64,000 nucleotides of DNA. It comes from an uncultured Spartobacteria bacterium. GTDB lineage: Bacteria > Verrucomicrobiota > Verrucomicrobiia > Chthoniobacterales > Chthoniobacteraceae. The position numbers and the translations under genes were made by a program. Numbering within the stretch: position 1 is the first letter of the stretch; every line of letters starts with the position of its first letter. Below the pieces are notes generated by a model. The model was not told the DNA's origin, did not search any database, and saw only the letters and a list, made by a program, of their open reading frames with translations. The stretch spans positions 186,001 through 250,000 of the forward strand of contig CAIXGS010000076.1 in the NCBI GenBank assembly GCA_903919125.1. Direction: 5' to 3'. This document shows positions 18,053 to 27,070 of the stretch, one piece after another.

Positions 18053-18481
18053 TTACTTCTTCTTGGCGCCGGGCTTTCCACCCTTGCCGCCCTTGGTGTC
18101 CACCTGACCCGGCTTCGGACGCTTGGCGCCGTACTTCGAACGGGAACGACGACGTCCGTCCACTCCAAGCGAATCCAAGCTGCCACGTACGATATGGTAA
18201 CGAACGCCTGGAAGATCCTTCACACGACCACCCCGAACCAAAACGATGGAATGCTCCTGTAAGTTATGACCTTCTCCTGGAATGTAAGCGATAATCTCAA
18301 ACCCGTTTGTGAGGCGCACCTTGGCGACCTTACGCAAGGCGGAGTTAGGCTTCTTCGGAGTACGGGTCATGACCTGCGTGCAGACACCTCGGCGAAATGG
18401 GCACTTGGCCAGAGCTGGGCTCTTGGACTTGACCTGAATCTTTTTACGCCCTTTACGGACGAGCTGGTTGATCGTTGGCAT
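18053..18481 (-). CDS. rpsL: 30S ribosomal protein S12
   Basis: A 142-residue S12, first gene of the superoperon. The decoding loops [19 protein letters not shown] (about 39-57) and [17 protein letters not shown] (about 84-100) retain the lysines whose mutation confers streptomycin resistance. The end carries a Gly/Lys-rich tail ([15 protein letters not shown]) beyond the usual 124 residues. Upstream lies a 377-base spacer presumably containing the operon promoter. Confidence 0.98.
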   Translation of the reverse strand: MPTINQLVRKGRKKIQVKSKSPALAKCPFRRGVCTQVMTRTPKKPNSALRKVAKVRLTNGFEIIAYIPGEGHNLQEHSIVLVRGGRVKDLPGVRYHIVRGSLDSLGVDGRRRSRSKYGAKRPKPGQVDTKGGKGGKPGAKKK

Positions 18482-18858
18482 GAAACTCTGGGACTAGAGG
18501 ACTGTGACTGAATGAAATTGTGAACTTACCAGACTTGGGCTGTTTTAAAGGCCTTTGGGCTGGCGCGACGTTCAGTCGCATTACCCGCTTTTTACGTCCA
18601 GCGTGAGAGGACCCATCATCGATAGAAGGGCAGCGCAGGATTGCGCCGACACTTTCGTCAATTTCCGGCTTCGGCTCTGCTCGATAGGCCACCTCTCGAG
18701 CGTCCACGGCCAACTTGACCGAAGCCGCGAGAGCGAGGGCATAAGCCGACGAGAGCGCGAAGGGGCGGTGTTTGTACGCTTACCCGCAAAGCTTGGCAAG
18801 AAAGAGATGTAATTTTTTTTTGTTTATTTTCGTTTCGCCCCTTTGAGCCCAGACCCGA
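18482..18858. promoter_or_regulatory. Leader/promoter region ahead of rpsL
   Basis: A 377-base gap between the glycosyltransferase stop and rpsL. No gene is supported. It holds a perfect 9-base inverted repeat CGGCTTCGG (18666-18674) and CCGAAGCCG (18719-18727), 44 bases apart, and an A/T-rich block at about 18810-18834 that may carry the promoter. The long minus-strand frame continuing into rpsL lacks a credible start. A structured leader for ribosomal autoregulation is possible but unproven. Confidence 0.45.
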
Positions 18859-21267
18859 TTACCCCCTCTGAGCGGCGATATTTTCTCCAAAAAAAAGTCG
18901 CGCGGCACCTGACCAATCTCCCATTAATCCCTTTGCATTAACGTTTTGAACAAGCGTCTTCCTGAGCTGTGGATCTTCAACAAGAAGCGTTGTCTTCGCA
19001 CAGAAATCCACCGAGTCCCTAGCGCGTGTGACAAAGCCAGTTTTGCCGTGTTCAACGAGTCCCCGCGGTCCGCCTGCGTCAGAAACAACGCAAGGAATCC
19101 CCGATGCGAGCGCTTCCATTACCACATTACCATATGTGTCCGTTGTACTTGGAAATACAAACACATCAGCGGACGCGTAGGCCGCAGCCAGTTCTTCACC
19201 ATGCAAATATCCTGTAAATATCGCATTTGGAATGTTTTCCTGTAATTCCTCACGGTACGGCCCGTCACCTACCACTGCCAGGATCGCCTTTTGATTACCG
19301 ATTCGTTGCATCAGGGGAATTAGCATATCCAAGTCCTTCTCCCGTGATACTCTACCCACATAGAGTAGAATCGGAACACCCGAGGGCACTCCGCGCTTGA
19401 TCCAAAAGTCTGTGTCTCGTTTTTTATGGTTAAATAATTGGATATCAAGACCTCGCGGTAGAATACGCAAACGCGATGGAGTCGCACCGCGGGCAATCCA
19501 CGCCTCCCGGTAAGGCTCGCTGTTGACAAAAAGTTCGTCTAACCCGGTGTAAAACCAGTGCATGTATGTCCACGTTAGACTCTCCAGACTAGCATCTTCA
19601 GTTAATATTTTGATGTATTTTGGAAAGTCCGTGTGGTAGATGCCTTTTACCGGCAGACCCAGCAGGCGCGCGGCAAGCAATCCCACCAAGCCCACAGGTC
19701 CCGGGGTTGAGACAACAAGCTCCGTAAATCCCTCGCGATGGATATACTCCAGCATTTCAAGCACCGGAGGAAAGGCCAACTTCTGCAGCTCGTACTCCGG
19801 CAATGCGAACTCTCCAATAGGCGCAAAGTTTTTTAGCGGCACTCCCTTGAGTTTGGAATCTTTACGACAACTCAACACCGTGACGTCATACCCCTCGGCA
19901 CGCCCAGCCACAGTCAGCTTAGCGATCGTTGTAGAAACGCCGTTAACGTCCTCGAGCGTATCGGTTAGCCACGCTATTTTGTGCTGCGCCACAGCTCGCA
20001 GATCGCACCCATGGACGGAGCGAGAGAGCTTACGAAGCCAAAGCCCGTCGGGTGCCTCGCGTTTCAGTTCGAAGAAATAGGGCGCAAGCGGCGCCATCAC
20101 GGGAATCAGCACGGCCAGATCCTGAACCGCTTGAATCATGTTTCCCTCGGAAGCCTGCTTGATAAAAGACTTTAAAAACTGAAAGCAAAGCCTTCCCGTA
20201 ATGATATTGGCAATTTTAAATGCCCTTTCCTCTGAGCTCGCAATTCCCTCTAGGTTTTCGCGGAGTACCGACTGAAGTCCCTCACCCTCGACTTCCTCTG
20301 ACAACGCCTTCCAAAGCGACGTGTTAGCTGGCTTTAGAAGTTCAAATATCTTTCCCGAAATAACTCCATCAACCGCGAGTTCCAGCTTTTCGCGCCAAGT
20401 GAGGCTGGTCGGATCCTCTCCCTCCATGAACCTGCCAAGAGCCTGTTGCGCGAAGGCAGAACGCCGCACGGGCTCAAAGCGTTTACCCAGAGCAATAAAC
20501 AGCCTGTTATACATGCCATGCGCGACGGCCAACGGGCCTCCATGCCTGCCCTGCGCCTCACAACGTCCCGCTTTAATGTGCTTTAGAAGCTCCGCGCCCG
20601 TCCCCGCAACTGGCGTCGTGGTCCACGCACGCCCCGCTAGAATCCCAGACTGATCGCCACTCCCTCCTACCAGTACCTTCTCCCACGCCCGAGCATGCAC
20701 CGGGACAATGTCGTGCCGATTGGCGAGCGCTTCAATCTTCCGCTCGCTCAGACTCTGCATAAACTCACTGGTGAACACGTTGGTGAGCTCCGCTCGAAGG
20801 CCGCAAAGCGCCTCAAAGTGGCTAAACATTAACACCAACTTCTCGATATGTGCAGTCTGCAGTCGAGCATCCTTCGAAAACAGGGGATGCGCGACTGCGT
20901 GGGCCAGGTTCTGCTCAATCAAGTACCCGTTCAGTTCGTAGAGATTCTCCCGCAACTCGAGTAAGTCGGCGTGCTGTGCTTCGGTAATTCCCCAAACTAA
21001 GAGGGATACTGGCGTGCGATCTTCAGGGAAAAGAGCCGTGATCTGCGTCGATATAAACACTCCGGGAAGCCCCTGCAGTGCGAGACACCCTTCGATCGAA
21101 TGGTGGTCCGTCAGAGTGAAGTGCGTAAATCCTCGGATTTTCAGAGCATCATACAGCGCACGCGGGTCGGAATAACTCGCAGCCATTCCCAGTCGGCGAA
21201 AGAGCCATTCTTCCGGTCTACCGCTAAAATGAGAGTGCAGATGGAGGTCAACCTTTTGGGTAATCAC
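18859..21267 (-). CDS. PHP-domain/GT4 glycosyltransferase fusion
   Basis: About 802 residues when started at the GTG at 21267, just ahead of the first domain; another GTG at 21354 would add 29 residues, and neither has a good ribosome binding site. The N-terminal domain is PHP-type: KVDLHLHSHFSGRPEEW near residue 6 supplies the HxH metal motif, and FTLTDHHSIEG near 45 the next His pair. About residues 450-800 are a GT-B fold glycosyltransferase of family 4, with DTLEDVNGVSTTIAKL at its N-terminal half, the nucleotide-sugar region GRVSREKDLDMLIPLM, and the E-x7-E-like PSTTDTYGNVVMEALASG. Such GT4 proteins transfer sugars to lipids or glycans at the cytoplasmic membrane face. How the PHP hydrolase-like domain helps is not known. 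Confidence 0.85.
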   Translation of the reverse strand: MITQKVDLHLHSHFSGRPEEWLFRRLGMAASYSDPRALYDALKIRGFTHFTLTDHHSIEGCLALQGLPGVFISTQITALFPEDRTPVSLLVWGITEAQHADLLELRENLYELNGYLIEQNLAHAVAHPLFSKDARLQTAHIEKLVLMFSHFEALCGLRAELTNVFTSEFMQSLSERKIEALANRHDIVPVHARAWEKVLVGGSGDQSGILAGRAWTTTPVAGTGAELLKHIKAGRCEAQGRHGGPLAVAHGMYNRLFIALGKRFEPVRRSAFAQQALGRFMEGEDPTSLTWREKLELAVDGVISGKIFELLKPANTSLWKALSEEVEGEGLQSVLRENLEGIASSEERAFKIANIITGRLCFQFLKSFIKQASEGNMIQAVQDLAVLIPVMAPLAPYFFELKREAPDGLWLRKLSRSVHGCDLRAVAQHKIAWLTDTLEDVNGVSTTIAKLTVAGRAEGYDVTVLSCRKDSKLKGVPLKNFAPIGEFALPEYELQKLAFPPVLEMLEYIHREGFTELVVSTPGPVGLVGLLAARLLGLPVKGIYHTDFPKYIKILTEDASLESLTWTYMHWFYTGLDELFVNSEPYREAWIARGATPSRLRILPRGLDIQLFNHKKRDTDFWIKRGVPSGVPILLYVGRVSREKDLDMLIPLMQRIGNQKAILAVVGDGPYREELQENIPNAIFTGYLHGEELAAAYASADVFVFPSTTDTYGNVVMEALASGIPCVVSDAGGPRGLVEHGKTGFVTRARDSVDFCAKTTLLVEDPQLRKTLVQNVNAKGLMGDWSGAARLFFGENIAAQRG

Positions 21268-21598
21268 GGGTTTAAATGATCGCAAATTAAAGGCGTTTGA
21301 GTGAAGAATAAGCGACAAACTGGAAACAGTGACTCTCGGGACGCGTCGGTGCACCTAAAACCAAGAACAATGAAACGTCCGCCATCACTTCCGATCACCT
21401 CTCATGCAACCTGCATGGCACTAAACTTGCTCAAAAACATTTACCAATAACTTCAAGTGATTTTCGCTGATTTTCTTCTAGGGATTTTCCGAATACCGAT
21501 TTTCACTCATTAAGTAATTTTCCCGAACTCCCGCCTCCTTTCGTTCTGCATTCGTAAACTCGCGTATCCAAGCGCTAATTCAACACTATCAACATCCT
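21268..21598. promoter_or_regulatory. Divergent promoter region, glycosyltransferase and DUF1501 gene
   Basis: An AT-rich gap of 244 to 331 bases (depending on the start chosen for the glycosyltransferase) between divergent genes. It must hold promoters in both directions, but no pair of boxes stands out. No small gene or repeat was found. Confidence 0.4.
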
Positions 21599-23086
21599 AT
21601 GAATACCCCCACCAATTCCGGTTGCTCCTTCGGCCCCGATAGTTCCCCGCTCCTGCATCCCAGTGACCTTGCAGTTTCCTCCCGCCGCGAGTTCCTCACG
21701 CGAAATGGGATCGGCTTCGGTGGGCTGAGTTTGGCTGCCTTGTTCGGACTCAACCCGTTCGACGTGGAGGCCGCTGCCAATGGGGCTCCAATGGGGCCTC
21801 TGGCTCCCAAAATCGCGCATTTTCCCGCTAAGGCTAAAGCAGTTATCCAAATTTTCGCAGGCGGCGCTCCCTCAACGGTCGACACCTGGGACCCTAAGCC
21901 AGAATTAGTCAAAAACGATGGCCAAAAAATTCCCGGTTATGAAGGAGCTGCTCTGGGCTCACCTTTCAAATTTGAGAAGATGGGCAAGTCTGGGGTCGAA
22001 GTTCCAGAAATTTTTCCTCAAATCGGCAAACACATCGACGACATCGCGGTGATCCGTTCGCTGTTTGCGGAGATTCCAGATCACGGCATTGCGGCGAAAA
22101 TGCTCATGACGGGGTCTACCCAGTTACCGAAGCCTAGTCTAGGTTCATGGGTGGTTTACGGCCTCGGAAGCGTTAATCAGAACATGCCTGGCTTCATTTC
22201 CCTTGGTGGCGATTCAACTTTTCGCCAGTGCGCCTTCCTACCCGGCATCTATCAAGGTTGTAACGTCAATTATGACCCGAACGCGAGCCTGTCGACCATT
22301 CTATCGAACATCCGCAGCGAGTTCAGCAGTCTAGACCGTCAGCGCCGCCAGATCGATTTGGCATCGCAGATGAACAAGATGCACGCCGCTCAGCTCCAGA
22401 AAGATGCTCAGCTTGAGGCCCGCATTGAGGCGTTCGAAATCGCTTTCAAGATGCAGACCGAGGCGACAGATGCCTTCGATGTCAGCAAGGAGCCCCAAGC
22501 GATGCGGGATCTTTATGAGTTGAATCCCAACGCAGGCACAATGGCTCGTGGGATGGGAATGGGCGGCGGTGGCCGGAATCCTGTGGGAACCAAGCTGCTC
22601 GTAGCCCGTCGCTTGGTGGAGCGCGGCGTGCGCTTCGTGCAGGTGGCAACAGGCGGCTGGGACACTCACTCGGACATCGGAAACTCAGTCGCCAACGCGG
22701 CCACTTCCATTGACGGTCCTGCGGGAGCCTTGTTGCAAGATCTCAAGCAGCGCGGTTTGCTGGATTCTACCCTCGTAATCTGGGGCGGAGAATTCGGACG
22801 TACCGTCACCGCTGGCGGTGGAGCCGGGAAACCGGGCCGCGACCACAATGGGAAGGCGATGGTTTCGTGGATGGCCGGAGGCGGCATCAAGGGTGGCCAA
22901 GCATACGGGGGCACGGACGAGTTTGGCGGCCGCGCTACCGAGAACAAGATGCACGTGCATGATTTGCACGCCACTATTCTCGCACTGCTCGGCTTCGACC
23001 ACACCAAGCTAATCTACAACTACAATGGCCGTCCCTTCCGTCTCACCGACAACTTCGGTAATGTGGTGAAGGAAATCATCGCCTAG
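21599..23086 (+). CDS. DUF1501 family Tat-exported protein
   Basis: A 495-residue member of the DUF1501 family, which belongs to the alkaline phosphatase/sulfatase-like superfamily and is greatly expanded in Planctomycetota and Verrucomicrobiota. A twin-arginine signal is present (SSRREFLTRNGIGFGGLSLAALFG, residues 27-50). Family segments include VIQIFAGGAPSTVDTWDPKPEL (about 80-101), RSLFAEIPDHGIAAKMLMTGS, GTKLLVARRLVERGVRFVQVATGGWDTHSDI (about 327-357) and LVIWGGEFGRT with RDHNGKAM-SWMAGGGIKGG. Biochemical function is unknown. It is followed 102 bases on by the cytochrome/DUF1549/DUF1553 gene; the pair is a recurrent module in this phylum. Confidence 0.93.
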   Translation: MNTPTNSGCSFGPDSSPLLHPSDLAVSSRREFLTRNGIGFGGLSLAALFGLNPFDVEAAANGAPMGPLAPKIAHFPAKAKAVIQIFAGGAPSTVDTWDPKPELVKNDGQKIPGYEGAALGSPFKFEKMGKSGVEVPEIFPQIGKHIDDIAVIRSLFAEIPDHGIAAKMLMTGSTQLPKPSLGSWVVYGLGSVNQNMPGFISLGGDSTFRQCAFLPGIYQGCNVNYDPNASLSTILSNIRSEFSSLDRQRRQIDLASQMNKMHAAQLQKDAQLEARIEAFEIAFKMQTEATDAFDVSKEPQAMRDLYELNPNAGTMARGMGMGGGGRNPVGTKLLVARRLVERGVRFVQVATGGWDTHSDIGNSVANAATSIDGPAGALLQDLKQRGLLDSTLVIWGGEFGRTVTAGGGAGKPGRDHNGKAMVSWMAGGGIKGGQAYGGTDEFGGRATENKMHVHDLHATILALLGFDHTKLIYNYNGRPFRLTDNFGNVVKEIIA

Positions 23087-23098
23087 GTCATCCGCAAT

Positions 23099-23136
23099 AA
23101 GCTGAACCGGAGTGCGATAAGATACCGGTTCAGCTT
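23099..23136 (+). repeat. Perfect stem-loop between the DUF1501 and cytochrome genes
   Basis: AAGCTGAACCGG (23099-23110) pairs perfectly with CCGGTTCAGCTT (23125-23136) around a 14-base loop, 13 bases past the DUF1501 stop. No U-run follows, so it is not a textbook intrinsic terminator. It could stabilise the 3' end of the first message or act as a partial terminator. Confidence 0.7.
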
Positions 23137-23188
23137 GTTCAGCTCGAGGACAAAATCAGTCCAATTATTTTCCTCAGTCTTCCTTTCC

Positions 23189-26100
23189 ATGAACCTCTCC
23201 AAACCCACTCGCCTCTCTCTGTGCGCAGTTCCCCTCGCGTTCTTCGCCATGGGTACACTGGGATACGCTGCTGTTTCGGCAGCCATCGCGCCTGAGCAAA
23301 AAGAGTTTTTCGAGAACAAGATCCGCCCAATTTTAGCGAATTCCTGCTTGGAATGTCACTCTGCGGAGAAAGGTAAAGTTAAGGGCGGTTTGAACATGGA
23401 CTCCAGGGAGACTGTGCTCAAAGGGGGTGAAACGGGCCCTGCCATGCAGCCGGGCAACGCAGCGAAAAGTTTGCTCATCAAGGCGGTCACTTGGGAGGAC
23501 GACCTCCAAATGCCGCCGAAGAAGAAGTTAACACCCGAGGAAATTGCCGCCCTCAAAGAGTGGATTACTATGGGCGCGCCCGACCCTCGGGAGGCATCAA
23601 AGGTGGTTGTGAAAGATAAGAAGTCGCACTGGGCCTTTCAGCCAATCTCTCGCCCGACCCCACCACCGGTGAAAAATAGCGCCTGGGTGGTCAATTCCAT
23701 CGACAAGTTCGTACTAGCGAAATTGGAAGAAAAACAGATGCTTCCCGCTGCCCAAGCGGACAAGGAAGCGTTACTGCGGCGTGCCTACTTTGACCTCATT
23801 GGGTTGCCGCCATCGCCCCGCGACATCGAGGCCTTCCGGCAAGATAGTAGCCCCGACGCTTTCTCTAAAGTTGTCGACCGCCTCCTTAACGATCCCGCAT
23901 ACGGGGAACGCTGGGCGCGCCACTGGATGGACACTGCGCGCTACTCTGACACCACCGGTGTAGTCGGAAATGATCGCTTCAATGATTTCCGCTACGCGTA
24001 CGCCTACTCCTACCGAGATTGGCTGATCCATTCGCTCAACGCAGACATGCCCTACGATCAGTTTATTTTGAATCAACTGGCAGCCGACAAGATAAAAAAC
24101 AACGAGAAGGAAAACCTCGCGGCGCTGGGTTTTTTAACGGTTGGCCAACGCTTCAACCTGAAAGATGACATCATTAATGACCGCATTGATGTCATCGGTC
24201 GCGGGCTTCTCGGTCTAACAATTGCCTGCGCACGCTGCCACGACCATAAATTTGACCCAGTCACCGCGGCGGACTACTACGCGCTCCGAGGCGTGTTTGA
24301 CAGTATCACCGAACCGAAAGAAGGCCCGATAGTCACCGGAGACGAAAACTCCAAGAGTTATAAGGAGTTCTCCAAGAAGTTGGCGGAGATGGAGCAACAC
24401 GCTTACGACACCTTTTACAAGGTACAGCGGCAAATCTCGGATAGCGCCCGCAAAAACGCTGAAAAGTACTTCGAAGTCGCCTTTTACTCCCGCCGAGATG
24501 CCTCTCCTGAAGAGAAGAAAATCGGAGTTGAGTTGGTGGAAAAAGGCAAAGTCAATGCACAAGAAGTGGATGAACTTGTGAAGTTTAACCCGAACCATCC
24601 TATCACTGGGCCTTTCGTCAAAATTGCGACATCCAAAGACAGCCGCGAAAAGCTCCTCTCCCAGATTGAAGCTGGCAGGGCTAGGTCAAAGACGAATCCG
24701 CTCGTCATAGAATTTTTAAAAAAACAGCCATCGCTCCCCACAGCCCCTCATGATGTCGCCGTACTTTTCGGTAAATTCATGTTGGAGCAGGAACCTAAGG
24801 TCGCCTCGCTCTACGCAGAAATGAGCGATCCATCCAAGGACCTGTCCAAGTCCACCAACCGGGACGCAATGGAAATCGCCACATACCCACTCGGGGTTGT
24901 ACCGGCCTCTGAACTCACAATAGATCGCCTCCGCCAAGAAGGCCTTCGTTGGGGTTTACGTCTGGGAGGAAGGCTAGAAGGTCCGTCGGGCTTGGCTAAG
25001 ATCAACGAGTTCAAACTGACCGCCCGCGGTGGTCCGGTTCGAGCGATGGTGGTAGAGGACCTTCCGAAGCCCAAAGACTCCCCTCTGTTCATTCGCGGTA
25101 ACGCGCCCAAGCAGGGAGAAGACACTAGAATCATACCGCGGCGCTTCATTGACGTCCTGAGTCCAAACCACGAGGCGACCCCCTTCAAAGAAGGAAGCGG
25201 GCGTTTCGAGCTCGCCCAAGCCATTGCCAGCAAATCAAATCCTCTTACAGCTCGGGTAGTGGTAAACCGTGTGTGGATGTACCACTTTGGAGAGGGACTC
25301 GTCCGAACCCCAGACGATCTGGGTAACCAAGCTGGGACGCCATCCCATCCAGAACTGCTAGACTATCTGTCGACTTGGTTTATGGAAGACTACGGCCCGA
25401 CGAAGCGGGGTTGGTCGTTAAAGAGCCTTCACAAGGCGATCATGCTCTCCAAGACCTACCAGCAATCCAGCAATACCTCTTTCCGAACTGCGGATATAGA
25501 CTATGTAAAAATGGACCCGAGCAACAGTCTGCTCTGGCATTACAACGTCCGTCGGCTGGACTTCGAATCGTTCCGCGACTCCCTTCTCTCCATGGCCGGC
25601 ACTTTGGACCGAGGAACTATCGGTGGACCTTCAGTGAACATTACCCAAGAGCCGTTTTCCATGCGCCGTGCAGTTTATGGATACGTCGACCGATCCAATG
25701 TGTCCGATCTTCTGATGCAATTTGATATGGCCAACCCGGACCAACCCAACACGAAACGCACCTCGACGATCGTCCCGCAACAAGCCCTGTTTTTATTAAA
25801 CAGTCCCTTTATCGCAGAGATTGTGCAAAACGTTGTAAAACGTCCCGAGGTCGTTGAAGCTGTTGCACGCAACCGCGACACCAACGCAGGTATTGTCGCA
25901 ATATTCCGGATCGTGTTGCAGCGCACCCCGACCCAAGTGGAGAAAGAAATGGCGATGAAGTTCCTAATAAACGAAAATAAATTCCAAGCTGCGGTCAAGT
26001 CCGAGACAGCTCAAACAACCGCAGCGGCAGCGAAGTTAGCGGAAGCTGCCCTCAAGAGAGCCCAGAACAACAATGGCGCTAAGAAAGCAATTCTCAACGA

Positions 26101-26191
26101 AGGAGAATTGGTGCAAAGGGTCACCTTCAGCCCGTGGGAAGCTTTGGTGCAAGCCATCATATTTTCCAACGAAGCTGCGTACGTGAACTAA
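23189..26191 (+). CDS. Exported cytochrome c/DUF1549/DUF1553 protein (PSD1-type)
   Basis: A 1000-residue protein from the ATG at 23189, which puts a signal peptide (LSLCAVPLAFFAMGTLGYAAVSAAI) at the very start; a frame opening at 23135 adds 18 residues and is less likely. Near residue 53 lies a CxxCH haem motif, CLECHSAEKGKVKGG (planctomycete cytochrome c domain), then TGPAMQPG and DDLQMPPKKKL. DUF1549 spans about 165-375, with WARHWMDTARYSDT and a second CxxCH (CARCHDHKFDP). DUF1553 covers about 680-930 (SKSNPLTARVVVNRVWMYHFGEGLV; WSLKSLHKAIMLSKTYQQSS). Members act outside the cytoplasmic membrane; function is unproven, with electron transfer linked to polymer breakdown often suggested. A strong terminator follows the stop. 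Confidence 0.93.
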   Translation: MNLSKPTRLSLCAVPLAFFAMGTLGYAAVSAAIAPEQKEFFENKIRPILANSCLECHSAEKGKVKGGLNMDSRETVLKGGETGPAMQPGNAAKSLLIKAVTWEDDLQMPPKKKLTPEEIAALKEWITMGAPDPREASKVVVKDKKSHWAFQPISRPTPPPVKNSAWVVNSIDKFVLAKLEEKQMLPAAQADKEALLRRAYFDLIGLPPSPRDIEAFRQDSSPDAFSKVVDRLLNDPAYGERWARHWMDTARYSDTTGVVGNDRFNDFRYAYAYSYRDWLIHSLNADMPYDQFILNQLAADKIKNNEKENLAALGFLTVGQRFNLKDDIINDRIDVIGRGLLGLTIACARCHDHKFDPVTAADYYALRGVFDSITEPKEGPIVTGDENSKSYKEFSKKLAEMEQHAYDTFYKVQRQISDSARKNAEKYFEVAFYSRRDASPEEKKIGVELVEKGKVNAQEVDELVKFNPNHPITGPFVKIATSKDSREKLLSQIEAGRARSKTNPLVIEFLKKQPSLPTAPHDVAVLFGKFMLEQEPKVASLYAEMSDPSKDLSKSTNRDAMEIATYPLGVVPASELTIDRLRQEGLRWGLRLGGRLEGPSGLAKINEFKLTARGGPVRAMVVEDLPKPKDSPLFIRGNAPKQGEDTRIIPRRFIDVLSPNHEATPFKEGSGRFELAQAIASKSNPLTARVVVNRVWMYHFGEGLVRTPDDLGNQAGTPSHPELLDYLSTWFMEDYGPTKRGWSLKSLHKAIMLSKTYQQSSNTSFRTADIDYVKMDPSNSLLWHYNVRRLDFESFRDSLLSMAGTLDRGTIGGPSVNITQEPFSMRRAVYGYVDRSNVSDLLMQFDMANPDQPNTKRTSTIVPQQALFLLNSPFIAEIVQNVVKRPEVVEAVARNRDTNAGIVAIFRIVLQRTPTQVEKEMAMKFLINENKFQAAVKSETAQTTAAAAKLAEAALKRAQNNNGAKKAILNEGELVQRVTFSPWEALVQAIIFSNEAAYVN

Positions 26192-26241
26192 CGAACGCGC
26201 ACATCGAGGATGCTTGCATTCCCAAGCGAATGCATAGAACC

Positions 26242-26285
26242 ACCGCCCTGCAGAGTTGTCAGACGCTGCAGGGCGGTTTACTTTT
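26242..26285 (+). terminator. Intrinsic terminator after the cytochrome/DUF1553 gene
   Basis: ACCGCCCTGCAG (26242-26253) and CTGCAGGGCGGT (26266-26277) pair perfectly over 12 bases, followed by TTTACTTTT. It separates the surface-protein pair from the lactate operon. Confidence 0.85.
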
Positions 26286-26309
26286 ATCTCGGATCTTCAC
26301 TTCTTCGCC

Positions 26310-27026
26310 ATGCGAGTCACTCTTTTCGTTCCCTGTTTTATCGACTCCCTTTACCCAAATGTCGGCATGGCTATGGTCCACGTCTTGGAGCGTCTCGGAC
26401 ACACTGTCGAATTTCCCGAGAACCAAACCTGCTGCGGCCAACCGCCGTTCAACTCAGGGTATTGGGACGAGGCTCGAGTGGTCGCAGCCAAGCAGATAGC
26501 CGTTTTTAAAGATGCAGAAGTCATCCTCTCCGGCTCAGGTTCCTGCGGGGCGATGTTCAAAGTTTTTTATCCTGAACTATTCCATGGCCAACCGATGGAG
26601 CCGGAAGCCAAAGCCATCGCAGCGAAGACGTGGGAGTTTTCGGAGTTCCTCGTCAACAAGTTAGGCGTCACCGATTTAGGCGCCCGCTTTGAAGGCCGTG
26701 CAACCTTTCACGATGGATGCCACGGACTGCGCGAGCTAGGCACGAAACTCGCTCCCCGCGAATTGCTCAAACACGTCAAAGGGTTGGAGCTTGTTGAAAT
26801 GGGCGAGGCCGAAACTTGTTGTGGCTTTGGAGGAACCTTCGCAGTGAAGTACCCTCAGATTTCCACCGCGATGGCAGAAGTTAAATGCAACTCCATTCAA
26901 GAAACCCAAGCCGACTACGTCATCAGCAACGACTCCAGCTGCCTGATGCAAATCGGCGGATGGCTCAACCGTAACGTAGGCTCCATAAAGTGCCTGCACT
27001 TGGCTGAAGTCCTCGCCTCGCGCTAG
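26310..27026 (+). CDS. lutA: L-lactate utilisation Fe-S protein LutA
   Basis: A 238-residue protein made of two CCG (cysteine-rich) domains: NQTCCGQPPFNSGYWDEAR near 36-54 and AETCCGFGGTFAVKYPQIS near 168-186, each paired with a further Cys segment (SGSGSCGAMFK, ISNDSSCLMQIGG). This is the GlpC/LutA/HdrB-type fold that binds an iron-sulfur centre. The start at 26310 gives MRVTLFVPCFIDSLYPNVGMA, the usual LutA N-terminus; a start at 26256 adds residues inside the terminator region and is rejected. LutABC oxidises L-lactate to pyruvate in a flavin-independent way. The gene begins the operon, 44 bases ahead of lutB. Confidence 0.94.
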   Translation: MRVTLFVPCFIDSLYPNVGMAMVHVLERLGHTVEFPENQTCCGQPPFNSGYWDEARVVAAKQIAVFKDAEVILSGSGSCGAMFKVFYPELFHGQPMEPEAKAIAAKTWEFSEFLVNKLGVTDLGARFEGRATFHDGCHGLRELGTKLAPRELLKHVKGLELVEMGEAETCCGFGGTFAVKYPQISTAMAEVKCNSIQETQADYVISNDSSCLMQIGGWLNRNVGSIKCLHLAEVLASR

Positions 27027-27070
27027 CCATCTAGATCCCCAGAGCCCACCGCTCCAAGTCGTCCACACTC

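Noticed and set aside
18453-18713. 86-codon minus-strand frame in the rpsL leader
   Set aside because: Overlaps the rpsL start, lacks an ATG or ribosome binding site, and has no recognised similarity.
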